Shown: one piece after another, positions 11,001 to 18,294 of the stretch | How positions within the stretch are numbered: position 1 is the first letter of the stretch | Layout: every line of letters begins with the position of its first letter | Assembly (NCBI GenBank): GCA_003344405.1 | Contig: NOWV01000389.1 | Coordinates: 1-28,492, forward strand | Direction of reading: 5' to 3' | DNA length: 28,492 nucleotides | Source: Trichoplax sp. H2 | Lineage: Eukaryota; Placozoa; Uniplacotomia; Trichoplacea | The notes under the pieces: generated by a model | Databases searched by the model: none | What the model was told of the DNA's origin: nothing | The model's input: only the letters and a program-made list of their open reading frames with translations | Made by a program: the position numbers and the translations under genes

Positions 11001-14000
11001 ATGGGAACATTTGAGTTGAGTGGTGTGGTGAAAAGTCGTAGATGTATCTTTGCTAATAAAAGTGTTTTCTTTACTAATAAAAGTGTTTTCTTTACAGTAT
11101 TTTGCTGTGTGTGTTTAACGTTAAGTAAAAGGGCGTGTAGAGTCTTGATACTACATCATTCATGTTTATCACAAGTATTTTGTTCGTGCGTTTGTGAACA
11201 TTTATTTTAGTCGTGTTAAGTAGGTTATTAAAGGAGGCGGTACGTGTAAATGATAAAATTAGTATATTGAGTACTATAATTATTATTGTTGCTTTCAAGT
11301 GACTACGGTTAACACATTAGCTGTAAATAAGGATTCATTAGAATTCCTTGAATTGATTGGTTTCGTAATCTAACACTGTTAATTAACTCGTTTATCTATT
11401 TGACTTATACTAATTTCTGTTTTGAAGTCTCATAGTAAGCCTATGAGGAAAGTAACGAATATTTGCTTTCATTGACAGTGCGCACGAAGGTTGTAGTACC
11501 ACAACTATAAAAGGAAGTGGCAAATTACTGCAATTTTAATCTTATTTTGTTTGATTTCATTAATCAGCAACTTTAATAAACTATAGTACTTTTTTATCCC
11601 TTTGGAGTGATGTCGCTGTGAGACCGTCAAGCACCCTGATCCCAACCAACTGACTGTTGAAGAAGGCAATTGCTTACGGTAGAATTGGGCAAATTCTACA
11701 GGGCGTTTAAGGCAGTAGCTACTTATAGACTTTTACTGTACGTTACTTTGTCGCAGAGTTGAAATTGTGACAGTTGGATATAGAATATAAACATTATTTA
11801 CTTTTGCAATAAATAAATTTACTTCCTATATTCATTTCTTGAAACGAAATTATAACAGAAACTTAAGACATTAGCAATACAGTATTTATTTTGCACAGCA
11901 CTGCTAACAGTACATATCACGATACGCGTCGGCCTAGAATGTTCCGCTTTAGCGAGTATTCTGTTTCTAGGGATCTTGGCTAGTTTGCGTGGTCGCCGGT
12001 TATGTTATATGCGTATAGTGGCCGACCGATCAAGCGGCGACTATACAAAATTAGAAGCTGTTAAATAAAATCACCAATTACATAAATTAGCCCCATCAGC
12101 CGCCAGTAGTAATATACAGTAGAACAATACTGACGTGTACTCGTATCCATAGTATCGTATGCTCATTGTGTATGATACTGCCATACATAACACCTGCCTA
12201 TAGCTGTATAGGTAACTACGCGAGAGTTTTTAGGACCACGAGGAAGGCGTATTATTAGTTTCGGTTTAACAAATCTGAAGTACATGTAAAGAATCTTCCT
12301 AGATTTAACTGCAGTCGGCGGTTAGTAGCTAGTGTTGTGAGCATGAAACTGTAGCTAGAGTACCTCTAGCGGAACGGTCAGATAGCGAGCCACGAGAGAT
12401 TGCGACAATAGGGCCACAATTATGTTAAGTTAATCTTTTGATATTTCAATTACTTATAACAACAGTACAAGGCGAAAGGTTCTCGTCATTGCTAGTGCTC
12501 TTATAATAAAAAAACGCTGCATTACCCTATAATGAAGATTGTGCTTGAGCAAATTGATGCAGTATTGTAACTCTATAACTCCTAACTGAATTACTTCAGG
12601 TACTATCTTGTCATAATTTACTGTATACCCATAAGTGCCAGTCCTGGGCAGTATTAGATTGAATACAATAGACACAGCCATGGACATTTTATCAACCTTC
12701 TGAAATATTACTATACTCGAACGTACCCATACGATATATCCGGTTAATTCGAAATAAAACAATTATTAATTGTATTAGGTGTTATTTTAAACTACTATAA
12801 TTATTTGTGAACTTATCTGCATTTGACCGCATAAACGAAATATGAGAACGATAATGACAAAGTTGAAATAAAATTCGATTAAAACTGTTCAATAGCTTAG
12901 AAAATCAGTAGGCATGGTTTATTTTCTTTGAGCCACTTTATACTACGTAGATGCTAGAGCATGTTCATAATTAATTCTACCTCGATCCGCACTTTTGTGA
13001 TATGTTATAAAATTTGATTTATATTTAAATATAGTCGATGCTTAATTAAACTGATTTAATGAAGTTATAGTTTTGATAGGAACTACAATAAAAATAAAAC
13101 GAACAGAGTTGCAGTCACTGTAAGATAACAACACAGTTAGTTTAAATATAACTACTATCAAATTGACTAATGAACGCTTGACAACGAGATCATTATTAAT
13201 CTATACCGTATTTCTGATAAAACAAACCTTCATGTATGGCATCACAGTCTTCAACTGTTAGCTGCCTTTCAACTGTAATCAATTAAAATCACATGATTAA
13301 ATGGCATAATATCAAATTTTCTGATCAACATTTAGGGTAAAATTTTAAAGCAAAGATAGAACCGTAATACTTGTATTGCAAATTAAATCTAATTTTACTT
13401 TAAAATATCAGAATTCTTGTCTTATCTAATTTTCGAGGGAGATCCTACTCGCATTTATAAACTATTGAAGTAACGGTTCTATTGCATGAACAAGATCGGT
13501 AGAGAATACTTAAGCTTCTACCAAGATCCAGTACAGTAAAGTTGGCTACGAAATCTGTTAGAATTTTAGAAGTTGTACTAACGATTGATCTATTTCTCTT
13601 ATGTGGATTTGTCTTCAAGGCAAGACAATAAATAAAACGTACGCCTAGTAGCCCAAGCTAGTAGTAACGGTATTTATTTTAGATATGAGCACATTTTATT
13701 TTGATGTTTACGGTAAGAAATTGTGTTTTATATAGGCAAATCTGATGATAATTAAATAAGGGCAATTTATCACCAATTTTACTATCGCTCACTAACAAAT
13801 TTCCCGTGTCGTTTTTATACTGTTGTGATTAATTGTTTTTATATTTATTATTCATGCAACAAATAGGATAAATACATTAAAATATCTACATTAGCAGATT
13901 GAAATAGCTGAGCTCACAATACTGTATTTTCTTCAATAATCAATTGTATGAGATGTGGCTTCTTTTGCAATTGACAACTACAGTAGAGCTCCATTAGTAA

Positions 14001-14460
14001 GTTCCATTTCCAAGCTTTATTCCGTCAGATTAATTATCAGACGATTAAGATGATAATCGATACAGTAAATGATAAAATGCGATAGATTTTTGAAACATAA
14101 AGAAGATACCATAGTGGCTAGTTGTTAGTAATATTATGTATAGTACTTACGTTTATACCGGTATGCGTTATCTTCCTCCGCTATATAGGAGCCCAATTTG
14201 AAACCAGTTATTTGAGTAAAGTGTACCTCACTAGTTTGAAGTATGGAGCAGAATCTTCTGATTTGCTCACTACTTTTTCCCCTAAGACGTTGTACAAGGT
14301 TGTTTGCTGTTTCTTTATCAGATCCAAAACCGATTTCTTTAGCTTCATCAAGATCGATAATATTTCCATCTATTAAGTCACCCAAAATTTCCCCAACATT
14401 TATGTTTAAGAGATTCTCGTAATTTTTTTGGATAACTGACCTAATATCATGTGTAGCCAT
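479..14460 (-). CDS. APAF1-like: APAF1-like apoptosome scaffold (CARD, NB-ARC, WD40), 13 exons, 887 aa predicted
   Basis: Predicted cytosolic adaptor ATPase of the APAF1/CED-4/Dark family. In known members the CARD recruits an initiator caspase, the NB-ARC binds dATP/ATP and oligomerises, and the WD40 part senses the trigger. Proposed exons, in transcript order on the minus strand: 14460-14151, 13272-13228, 6851-6624, 5772-5647, 5432-5284, 4819-4374, 2939-2618, 2332-2142, 2039-1883, 1794-1681, 1213-1046, 972-664, 577-479. Every junction has GT/AG ends and matching phase, and the sum is 888 codons including the stop. Motifs: CARD 1-80, P-loop GMAACGKT 161-168, Walker B LLVIDDVW 245-252, sensor-like TMR 268-270, CLPLA 325-329, winged-helix ITIHDL 438-443, then about five weak WD40 blades. 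Human APAF1 is about 1250 aa with two propellers, so the C-terminal half here is much reduced. The least certain parts are the exon 7/8 join and the last exon. Confidence 0.85.
2142..2939 (-). CDS. APAF1-like: Exons 7-8 of the APAF1-like gene: end of winged helix and helical domain 2
   Basis: Exon 7 (2939-2618) supplies the HD motif of the winged helix (ITIHDLIIDYL) and the following helices (LLKLHQELIAKYF, DNLIYHVVKT, LYGILYDLKF), as in APAF1 after the ATPase. Exon 8 (2332-2142) encodes helices like the APAF1 segment before the first propeller (IFLILAEKDNW, AFELAKSNIKTRKAKYW). The join is phase 0 but skips a stretch that APAF1-type proteins normally have. A matching peptide (ALKDYELMWRKILI) can be read at about 2339-2384, out of frame with exon 8. 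Either the protein is shorter here, or the region contains paired indels. Exon 8 has two possible acceptors, at 2332 and 2320. Confidence 0.7.
2940..4373. other. Intron 6 of the APAF1-like gene, nothing recognisable
   Basis: A 1434-base AT-rich interval between exons 6 and 7. The two exons join in phase 2 and reconstitute the expected winged-helix sequence without missing residues, so no further exon is needed. I see no repeat, RNA gene or open frame worth calling. Confidence 0.6.
4374..6851 (-). CDS. APAF1-like: Exons 3-6 of the APAF1-like gene: NB-ARC ATPase and winged helix
   Basis: Exons 6851-6624, 5772-5647, 5432-5284 and 4819-4374 together encode residues 119-434. They run in the order of the APAF1 ATPase. 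First comes an entry helix and the P-loop GMAACGKT, then HGCHWIKIG (compare the HWVSVG region of APAF1) and the helix LLLILQNLC. Next are Walker B LLVIDDVW, the strand SIVTMR, LTEEEAMQVL, the CLPLAVDLIGR segment, an ISLGVFKRVKVPVSTIAIYWNL winged-helix stretch in two halves, and LLKYWNEN. Catalytic Lys167, Thr168 and Asp249/Asp250 are intact, so nucleotide binding is expected. Position 325 is Cys where many NB-ARC proteins have Gly. The sensor Arg is preceded by TM rather than TT. No frame break is seen across this block. Confidence 0.9.
5997..6247 (+). CDS. Possible plus-strand exon or gene fragment inside intron 3
   Basis: An open plus-strand stretch lies inside intron 3 of the minus-strand APAF1-like gene. 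It is preceded by a pyrimidine-rich tract ending in CTGCAG (5991-5996). It has a GTAAGG donor at 6188, or alternatively runs on to a stop at 6245-6247. The peptide is basic, with SLSKKSKKESV followed by RFHFALVKGNFKSYYVV, and uses a more balanced codon set than the surrounding intron. I do not recognise the domain, and no partner exon is evident on the plus strand within the window. It could be a remnant of another gene or a chance frame. Confidence 0.2.
7725..7740. repeat. Perfect 16-bp palindrome near LTR copy 1
   Basis: Arms AGGTGCA and TGCACCT flank a TT centre. It contains CACCT/AGGTG E-box-like cores of the kind bound by ZEB and Snail factors. It sits 46 bp before the LTR. Chance occurrence is possible. 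Confidence 0.4.
7787..8147 (+). mobile_element. Solo LTR, copy 1, in intron 2
   Basis: A 361-bp sequence starting TGTGTCAC and ending GTTGTAACA, flanked by a perfect 5-bp direct repeat CTGTT (7782-7786 and 8148-8152). TG..CA ends with a 5-bp duplication are the signature of an LTR retrotransposon. A TATATAAA box lies at 8040-8047 and AATAAA-type hexamers lie near it. A 7-bp inverted repeat TGATCTA/TAGATCA at 8001-8020 encloses a CRE-like TACGTCA. The same sequence occurs inverted at 14771-15129 with only scattered differences. No internal retroelement coding sequence adjoins it, so it is a solo LTR. It lies antisense to the host gene. Confidence 0.8.
11053..11094. repeat. Two perfect 21-bp tandem units
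   Basis: The unit beginning CTAATAAAAGTG is repeated exactly once, at 11053-11073 and 11074-11094. It lies in intron 2. The length is a multiple of three, but there is no supported coding frame here, so it is probably a simple slippage or tandem duplication. Confidence 0.8.
11933..11971. repeat. Nested hairpin CCTAGAA ... TTCTAGG
   Basis: Outer arms CCTAGAA (11933-11939) and TTCTAGG (11965-11971) enclose smaller complementary arms AGAAT/ATTCT and a tight CGCT-TT-AGCG hairpin. It stands out in an AT-rich intron for its GC content. It could be part of a repeat or a structured RNA; the strand cannot be decided. Confidence 0.35.
12013..12046. repeat. GC-rich stem-loop, 12-bp stem
   Basis: GTATAGTGGCCG (12013-12024) pairs with CGGCGACTATAC (12035-12046) with one mismatch across a 10-base loop. 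It lies about 40 bases after the nested hairpin at 11933-11971, in the same GC-richer patch of intron 2. No family is recognised. Confidence 0.4.
12226..12406. repeat. Dispersed repeat, copy 1
   Basis: Shares a series of blocks with 15985-16160 in the same order and orientation: GAGGAAGG followed by ATTAGTTTC, AAGAAT-TTCCTAGATT, and CTCTAG followed by ACGGTCAGATAGCGA. The spacing is similar and overall identity is moderate. A perfect hairpin GCTAGAG-TAC-CTCTAGC is at 12354-12370. This is an old repeat or a structured RNA element; no terminal repeats or coding sequence are visible. Confidence 0.6.
13228..13272 (-). CDS. APAF1-like: Exon 2 of the APAF1-like gene: 45-base linker exon
   Basis: A 45-base exon bounded by a clear ATTACAG acceptor and a GTTTGT donor. 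It starts with two bases and ends with one, so it continues the phase-1 end of exon 1 and fits the two-base start of exon 3. It encodes the acidic linker ERQLTVEDCDAIHE between the CARD and the ATPase. It is too short for a standard ORF search; the support is the phase fit on both sides. Confidence 0.65.
14151..14460 (-). CDS. APAF1-like: Exon 1 of the APAF1-like gene: CARD domain
   Basis: Encodes 103 codons plus one base. Residues 1 to about 80 have the amphipathic helix pattern of a caspase recruitment domain and resemble the APAF1 CARD: QKNYENLL for the first helix, VGEILGDLIDGNIID for helices two and three, and DKETANNLVQRLRG followed by SSEQIRRFCSIL for helices four to six. The start is the ATG at 14460 in good context (A at -3, G at +4), followed by MATHDIR. 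A short upstream ATG 9 bases earlier opens a tiny overlapping frame. The exon ends at a strong GTAAGT donor in phase 1. A diverged, truncated copy lies at 26067-26294. Confidence 0.85.
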
Positions 14461-15743
14461 ATTTCATTTGGAGAGGTCATTTGGTATAGAATTAAAACTA
14501 TTAATGAAATCCGATGGAGAGAGATTTAATCTAATAACAGTAATAATTAGGCTGTTTATTTTATGTTCTATTAATGTTAGCTACTGCTATAGTACTGCAA
14601 ACAATGTACTAACAATCAAAATTATCACGTGTCTGCTTACTTGGGCACATTGTTGAATCTCGTTGCTACCATTGGTTTTGGCGTTAATATGACTTAATGC
14701 CACTTCTTTTAAGTGAATAAAACTGATGAATTAATGGCTATTACAGTTTACAGTTTGTTTGGTAGCACACTGTTACAGCTTCCAAATTTTGTAACAAGTA
14801 CTAGATCTGCACTCAGCAAGGAGACCCAGCAATTAAGTTGAAGAACTAACTTTATTGTTAAAATAAAGAGTTAAAATACTTTCTTTATTGTGACCTTTGA
14901 TCTACTGACGTAGATCACAAGATCATCACTAACCGAAAGGTTTCCCTAGTTTAGACATTACAAATAGAATATCATGCCAAGTATGGCAACGTGAGAATAC
15001 ATATATAGATAACCTTAATATAGTACCATAACTACATCTATATACGCATGGCGTGATAACATCGTGACATTTAACCATATATAGAAAGAAGGTAACATAC
15101 TAATTATGTAACTATTACAGAGCGTGACACACACGTATTTTGTTATGGCGAATATTGTCTTAGACTTACGCGTCCCATACATTTTCAAGAGTAGTTATAT
15201 CATATATGACTGTCTATGATTAGGTTCATTTCGTTTCGGATCGATACTCCTATGAATCATATAAATCTCGTAGAGCATAATAAAGGTCAGTTTACACGTG
15301 CTATTGGAGCTGTAACGAGTGTGATAGTCCCTGTTTCTCGTTTTTAGTGATAATACTTGTTATTAATGCATTATACTTTGTGCAGAGAAATCTTGAAGAA
15401 ATCTCAAAAAGTAGCTAACCTTTCTTAATATAATTATCGTTAAAATAAAGGATTTATGGTTGACCTCAAATTAACAATTCTGGTATCTAACAATGTTATG
15501 CAAATGCGAGTGTTCATTCTTTCCCCTCAATTATCTGTTATTGCTGCATAATATTTATTTATGCTCGAAATAGCAATGAAGAATATTACGCTTACATTCC
15601 TGAGCTTGTTAAACAAAAAGCTACGCAATATACTGGGCTCTTATCTGAAACAATTAGTACATTTTTGATAGGCCGAATTGCATAATCCTACATTGAAATG
15701 AAAGCCAGAAGTGACGTACATAAGTTGATGGTTGATATGTAAA
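14283..15743. repeat. Segmental duplication, block A (5' part of the APAF1-like gene)
   Basis: Directly repeated at about 26115-27211. It covers the first 60 or so CARD codons, the upstream region and about 1 kb beyond, and is interrupted in this copy by the LTR at 14771-15129. Non-coding identity is roughly 93 percent by eye. The stretch 15377-15499 is identical in both copies. A hairpin with arms around GGCGTTAA/TTAATGCC lies at 14679-14702. Confidence 0.85.
14771..15129 (-). mobile_element. Solo LTR, copy 2, upstream of the CARD exon
   Basis: The reverse complement of the LTR at 7787-8147, about 359 bp, flanked by CACAC (14766-14770 and 15130-15134) if the element starts at TGTCAC. The paralogous block at about 26600 reads straight through this point (GGTAGCACATGTATTTTG), which gives the empty site and shows the insertion came after the block duplication or was absent from that copy. 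Its sense strand is the same as the APAF1-like gene and its 3' end is 311 bases before the start codon, so it could act as promoter or 5' leader. Its TATA region (14871-14880) is changed to TATTTTAA. Confidence 0.82.
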
Positions 15744-17367
15744 TTGAACGATTATTATGGTGAAGAAATAAGAAATATGTACATCCAAAAACTAGACTAA
15801 TAACATGCATAATCATTTTTAACTTGAAAAGCCAGATATTCCCATTACGATGTATCATACTAAATTTTGATGCGTATGTGTATCGTACGTTAATTCTTTA
15901 AACATATTTGCGTTATACAACAGCACTACACGGCTCCGTTAGAGTATGACCATGTAAGGGCAGTAGCAAGGATTTGCTAATCGGTTTCTAGGATCGTTTG
16001 CCTCGAGGAAGGTGTGCTATTAGTTTCTTAGTCTGCAAGTGTAAAATTTTCGTAAAAGAATATTCCTAGATTGACCTACATTCGAAAGTCGAGTAAGGAA
16101 CCATAGCTGGAGTTCCTCTAGGTAAACGGTCAGATAGCGAAGCCCTGAAGGTTGCAACACGCGCTGTAGGTAAATTCTGAGGTGGATTGGTCTGCTGTAG
16201 GCAAGTAGTACTTTAATTTATCTCATTGTAAATTTCGGTTAGCAAGAATTTGTTTTGAATAATTACTTTTAACTGCATAGGTTAAATCAATTCCTAGGAG
16301 ACGTATTTACAGAGAATGTTTTAATTATAAAATTCGATATTTAGTATTGAAGAAGTGTTTAAAAAAAACATTTGTACAAAAAACTGATTGTTCGGGCTCT
16401 ATGGTTTTATAATTAAATATTCGATAAGTAACTTGACTAAATTGCTTAATGTTGAAACTATACGAATTAATGAAATAATTAATACATATTCTATAGTATC
16501 AGTATGATAGCGATGATTTAAACCGAAATATAGCATTAGTTTCTTATAACAACCACGGTCTATAAAGCCCCATAGTAATAACTTCCTGATATTTTATAAT
16601 TTATATAATTATCTGATTATATTGGAGATTACTTAAGTTTTTAGATCGTAGGTCTAATTCTTTGATCAAGAAGTACAGATAACAATTCTATAGCTAGACA
16701 CAATCAGTATCGATGTAAAATACTAATAATTTGAATCTAATCCATTGAGATATTTAAATGAATAAAAATGAAATGAAATTAGTTAAATGACTAAACGTAT
16801 GGCTATTTAAGCGAAAAACAAGGTATTTAATTTTAAAGTAGGCATATCTAGCAAGATACAAAAGGTCCTAGAAGTTATCAATAGTAAATTAATAAACCAT
16901 TGAAGATTTCTGTATCTAAAATACTCTTCGAATAGCTTTATTTGGTATTCTCTATAAGAATAGCATATACAATTAAATGTTTAAGATGGTATTTGTCTGG
17001 ATATTTGACTCCACTGTAGCTAAAAGAGCAATGTTATGTGATCTCTGGATTGGTTTGATGTTGAAATGAGGCATAATCTATTGTTACATAGTGTATAGCT
17101 ACGGTCAGGGCATTGCAATAAATAAATAACTATTTATGAAGTTATTGAATTTTTAAAAGATTTATTGAGGATTTTTTCCTCCTGCAAATGCAATAAACAC
17201 AACAATCAAATTTAATTTGTATAACCAAATCAATACGAAGTAATATGGTTTACTAGTCTCTCCATAAACCGGAAAATTAATCATTTTATGTCTAAAATTG
17301 CAATGAAAGCTTCAAGAACGTTAAACTAATTGTTAACGCTTAAGTTTATAGAAATACTAATTGTGTA
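15744..17367. other. Intergenic region between the APAF1-like gene and the J-like pseudogene
   Basis: No supported gene. It contains the second copy of a dispersed repeat at 15985-16160. The rest is AT-rich sequence without recognisable motifs, RNA genes or long frames. Some of it may be the upstream region of the APAF1-like gene. Confidence 0.5.
15985..16160. repeat. Dispersed repeat, copy 2
   Basis: Diverged copy of 12226-12406, sharing CGAGGAAGG, CTATTAGTTTC, AAGAATATTCCTAGATTG and ACGGTCAGATAGCGAAGCC in the same order. The hairpin at the matching place (GCTGGAG 16106-16112, CTCTAGG 16116-16122) keeps most pairs, including a G-U wobble, and loses one closing pair. A preceding GTTTCTAGGATC-GTTTGC also resembles 11963-11990, suggesting copy 1 may contain an insertion. 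Confidence 0.6.
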
Positions 17368-17904
17368 ATGGCAGCTGGATTAAAGGATGGAAGTGCTAAC
17401 TTGGCAGAAGTAGTCCAAATGACTGTTGCAGTTATAACTACACTAGATCCGGCAGGGATACCCTTAGGAGTTGCAAGCGCTAATAATTATTTTGATATGT
17501 TGGTAGGTAGTTTCAATGGCTGCCGAATTTATTAAAAACAAATCCAATCTGCTGAGACGCCGAAGAGCAGAAATATAACTACAATCATTCCGGACGTTAT
17601 AACATCATATAATGCCCATGAGTATGAGCAATTTCTGGTGAAATTGTCAGAAAATTATGATGAAGTAACAAGAACGAGTTTTGAGGAAAGCTGGCCTTTT
17701 ACTAATCGTATGCAAGAGATGATGTTATTAGCTAAATTTAAATTTACTCTATTGCCAGTTTCATAATTTCAGCCATTTGAATTATTAAATCATATGTAGG
17801 AGACGGATGAAATTATATCGCAGAATTTTCGATTATTCAGCAGTTACCGGTGTCGATCATTTGCTGTAAACGATTTCCTGTCAGCAATTGGCTTAAAAAA
17901 TTAG
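17368..17904 (+). pseudogene. Truncated pseudogene of the J-domain-like family
   Basis: One plus-strand frame over 179 codons matches the C-terminal half of the two intact family members. LDPAGIPLG and VGSFNG match the DPAGIFFN and IGIFNGY region of the 815-aa protein, YEQFLVKLSENYDE matches YDEFLETLSSNYNE, RMQEMMLLAKFKFTLL matches the LQELIVVARLNYALL region, and VNDFLSAIGLKN matches IEDFLSALGFD. In-frame stops are at 17533 (TAA, aligned with a Gln codon), 17764 (TAA) and 17797 (TAG). About 110 residues are deleted between the SENYDE and RMQEM blocks, and the N-terminal half with the J-like segment is absent. It is tail-to-tail with the intact gene ending at 18295. The frame itself is not shifted. 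Translation is not expected. Confidence 0.85.
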
Positions 17905-18210
17905 ATTCTATCACGGCTGGTAGTCGTTATTGGGTAGAATGGATTTCTTGGCCTATAAGTATCAAGAACTTGCCTATGATTGATGAGCTGATAGCTATTA
18001 TGACACTCATGGCGAATGCAACACTGATTTCTTTAACTATCACTATAAGAATGCCCTATTTTACTTTATAAGGCCAAGTTATGATTAAAATTGCTTGGCT
18101 CATTCTCGGTATTCTTTCTTTTTATTACCACTTAATTTGAGAGAATTTTTCTTGTTCCTTTATTCAATTATATATTGTCATTAATGTTAACTAATATGAC
18201 TTTAAGGCAG

Positions 18211-18216
18211 TTTATT
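18211..18216 (-). terminator. Polyadenylation signal of the 815-aa gene
   Basis: Plus-strand TTTATT, read as AATAAA on the minus strand, 79 bases beyond the stop codon of the gene at 18295-20742. Position and exact hexamer fit a 3' end signal. Confidence 0.55.
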
Positions 18217-18294
18217 TTTTTGTAGTATATGTTTGTTGGTAGTCCGGTAAGCCACCTTTGGCTTTCATTAAAGCTTTCTTGAGTGATCTGCAAA

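Larger units (their letters stand above)
6852..13227. other. Giant intron 2 of the APAF1-like gene, no supported gene
   Basis: About 6.4 kb between the linker exon and the P-loop exon, roughly four times the next longest intron. It contains the solo LTR at 7787-8147, one copy of a dispersed repeat with nearby hairpins (11933-12406) and a 21-bp tandem duplication (11053-11094). Short open frames occur (a 69-codon plus-strand frame at 11001 and a 102-codon minus-strand frame at 12454-12762), but neither resembles a known domain or has convincing splice context. An unrecognised extra exon is possible, although exons 2 and 3 join in phase without one. Confidence 0.6.

Noticed and set aside
11001-11210. 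69-codon plus-strand Cys-rich frame
   Set aside because: It includes the 21-bp tandem duplication and a run of Cys/Val/Phe codons, has no homology I recognise, and has no matching exons.
12454-12762. 102-codon minus-strand frame in intron 2
   Set aside because: No recognisable domain, no good splice phase with exons 2 and 3, and the composition resembles the surrounding intron. A frame this long can occur by chance in several kilobases.
14122-14376. 84-codon plus-strand frame
   Set aside because: Antisense shadow of the CARD exon.
7787-15129. A single 7.3-kb transposon with 360-bp terminal inverted repeats
   Set aside because: Each end sequence has its own target duplication and TG..CA termini, host exons lie between them, and block B shows the empty site for one copy alone. 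Two solo LTRs explain the data better.
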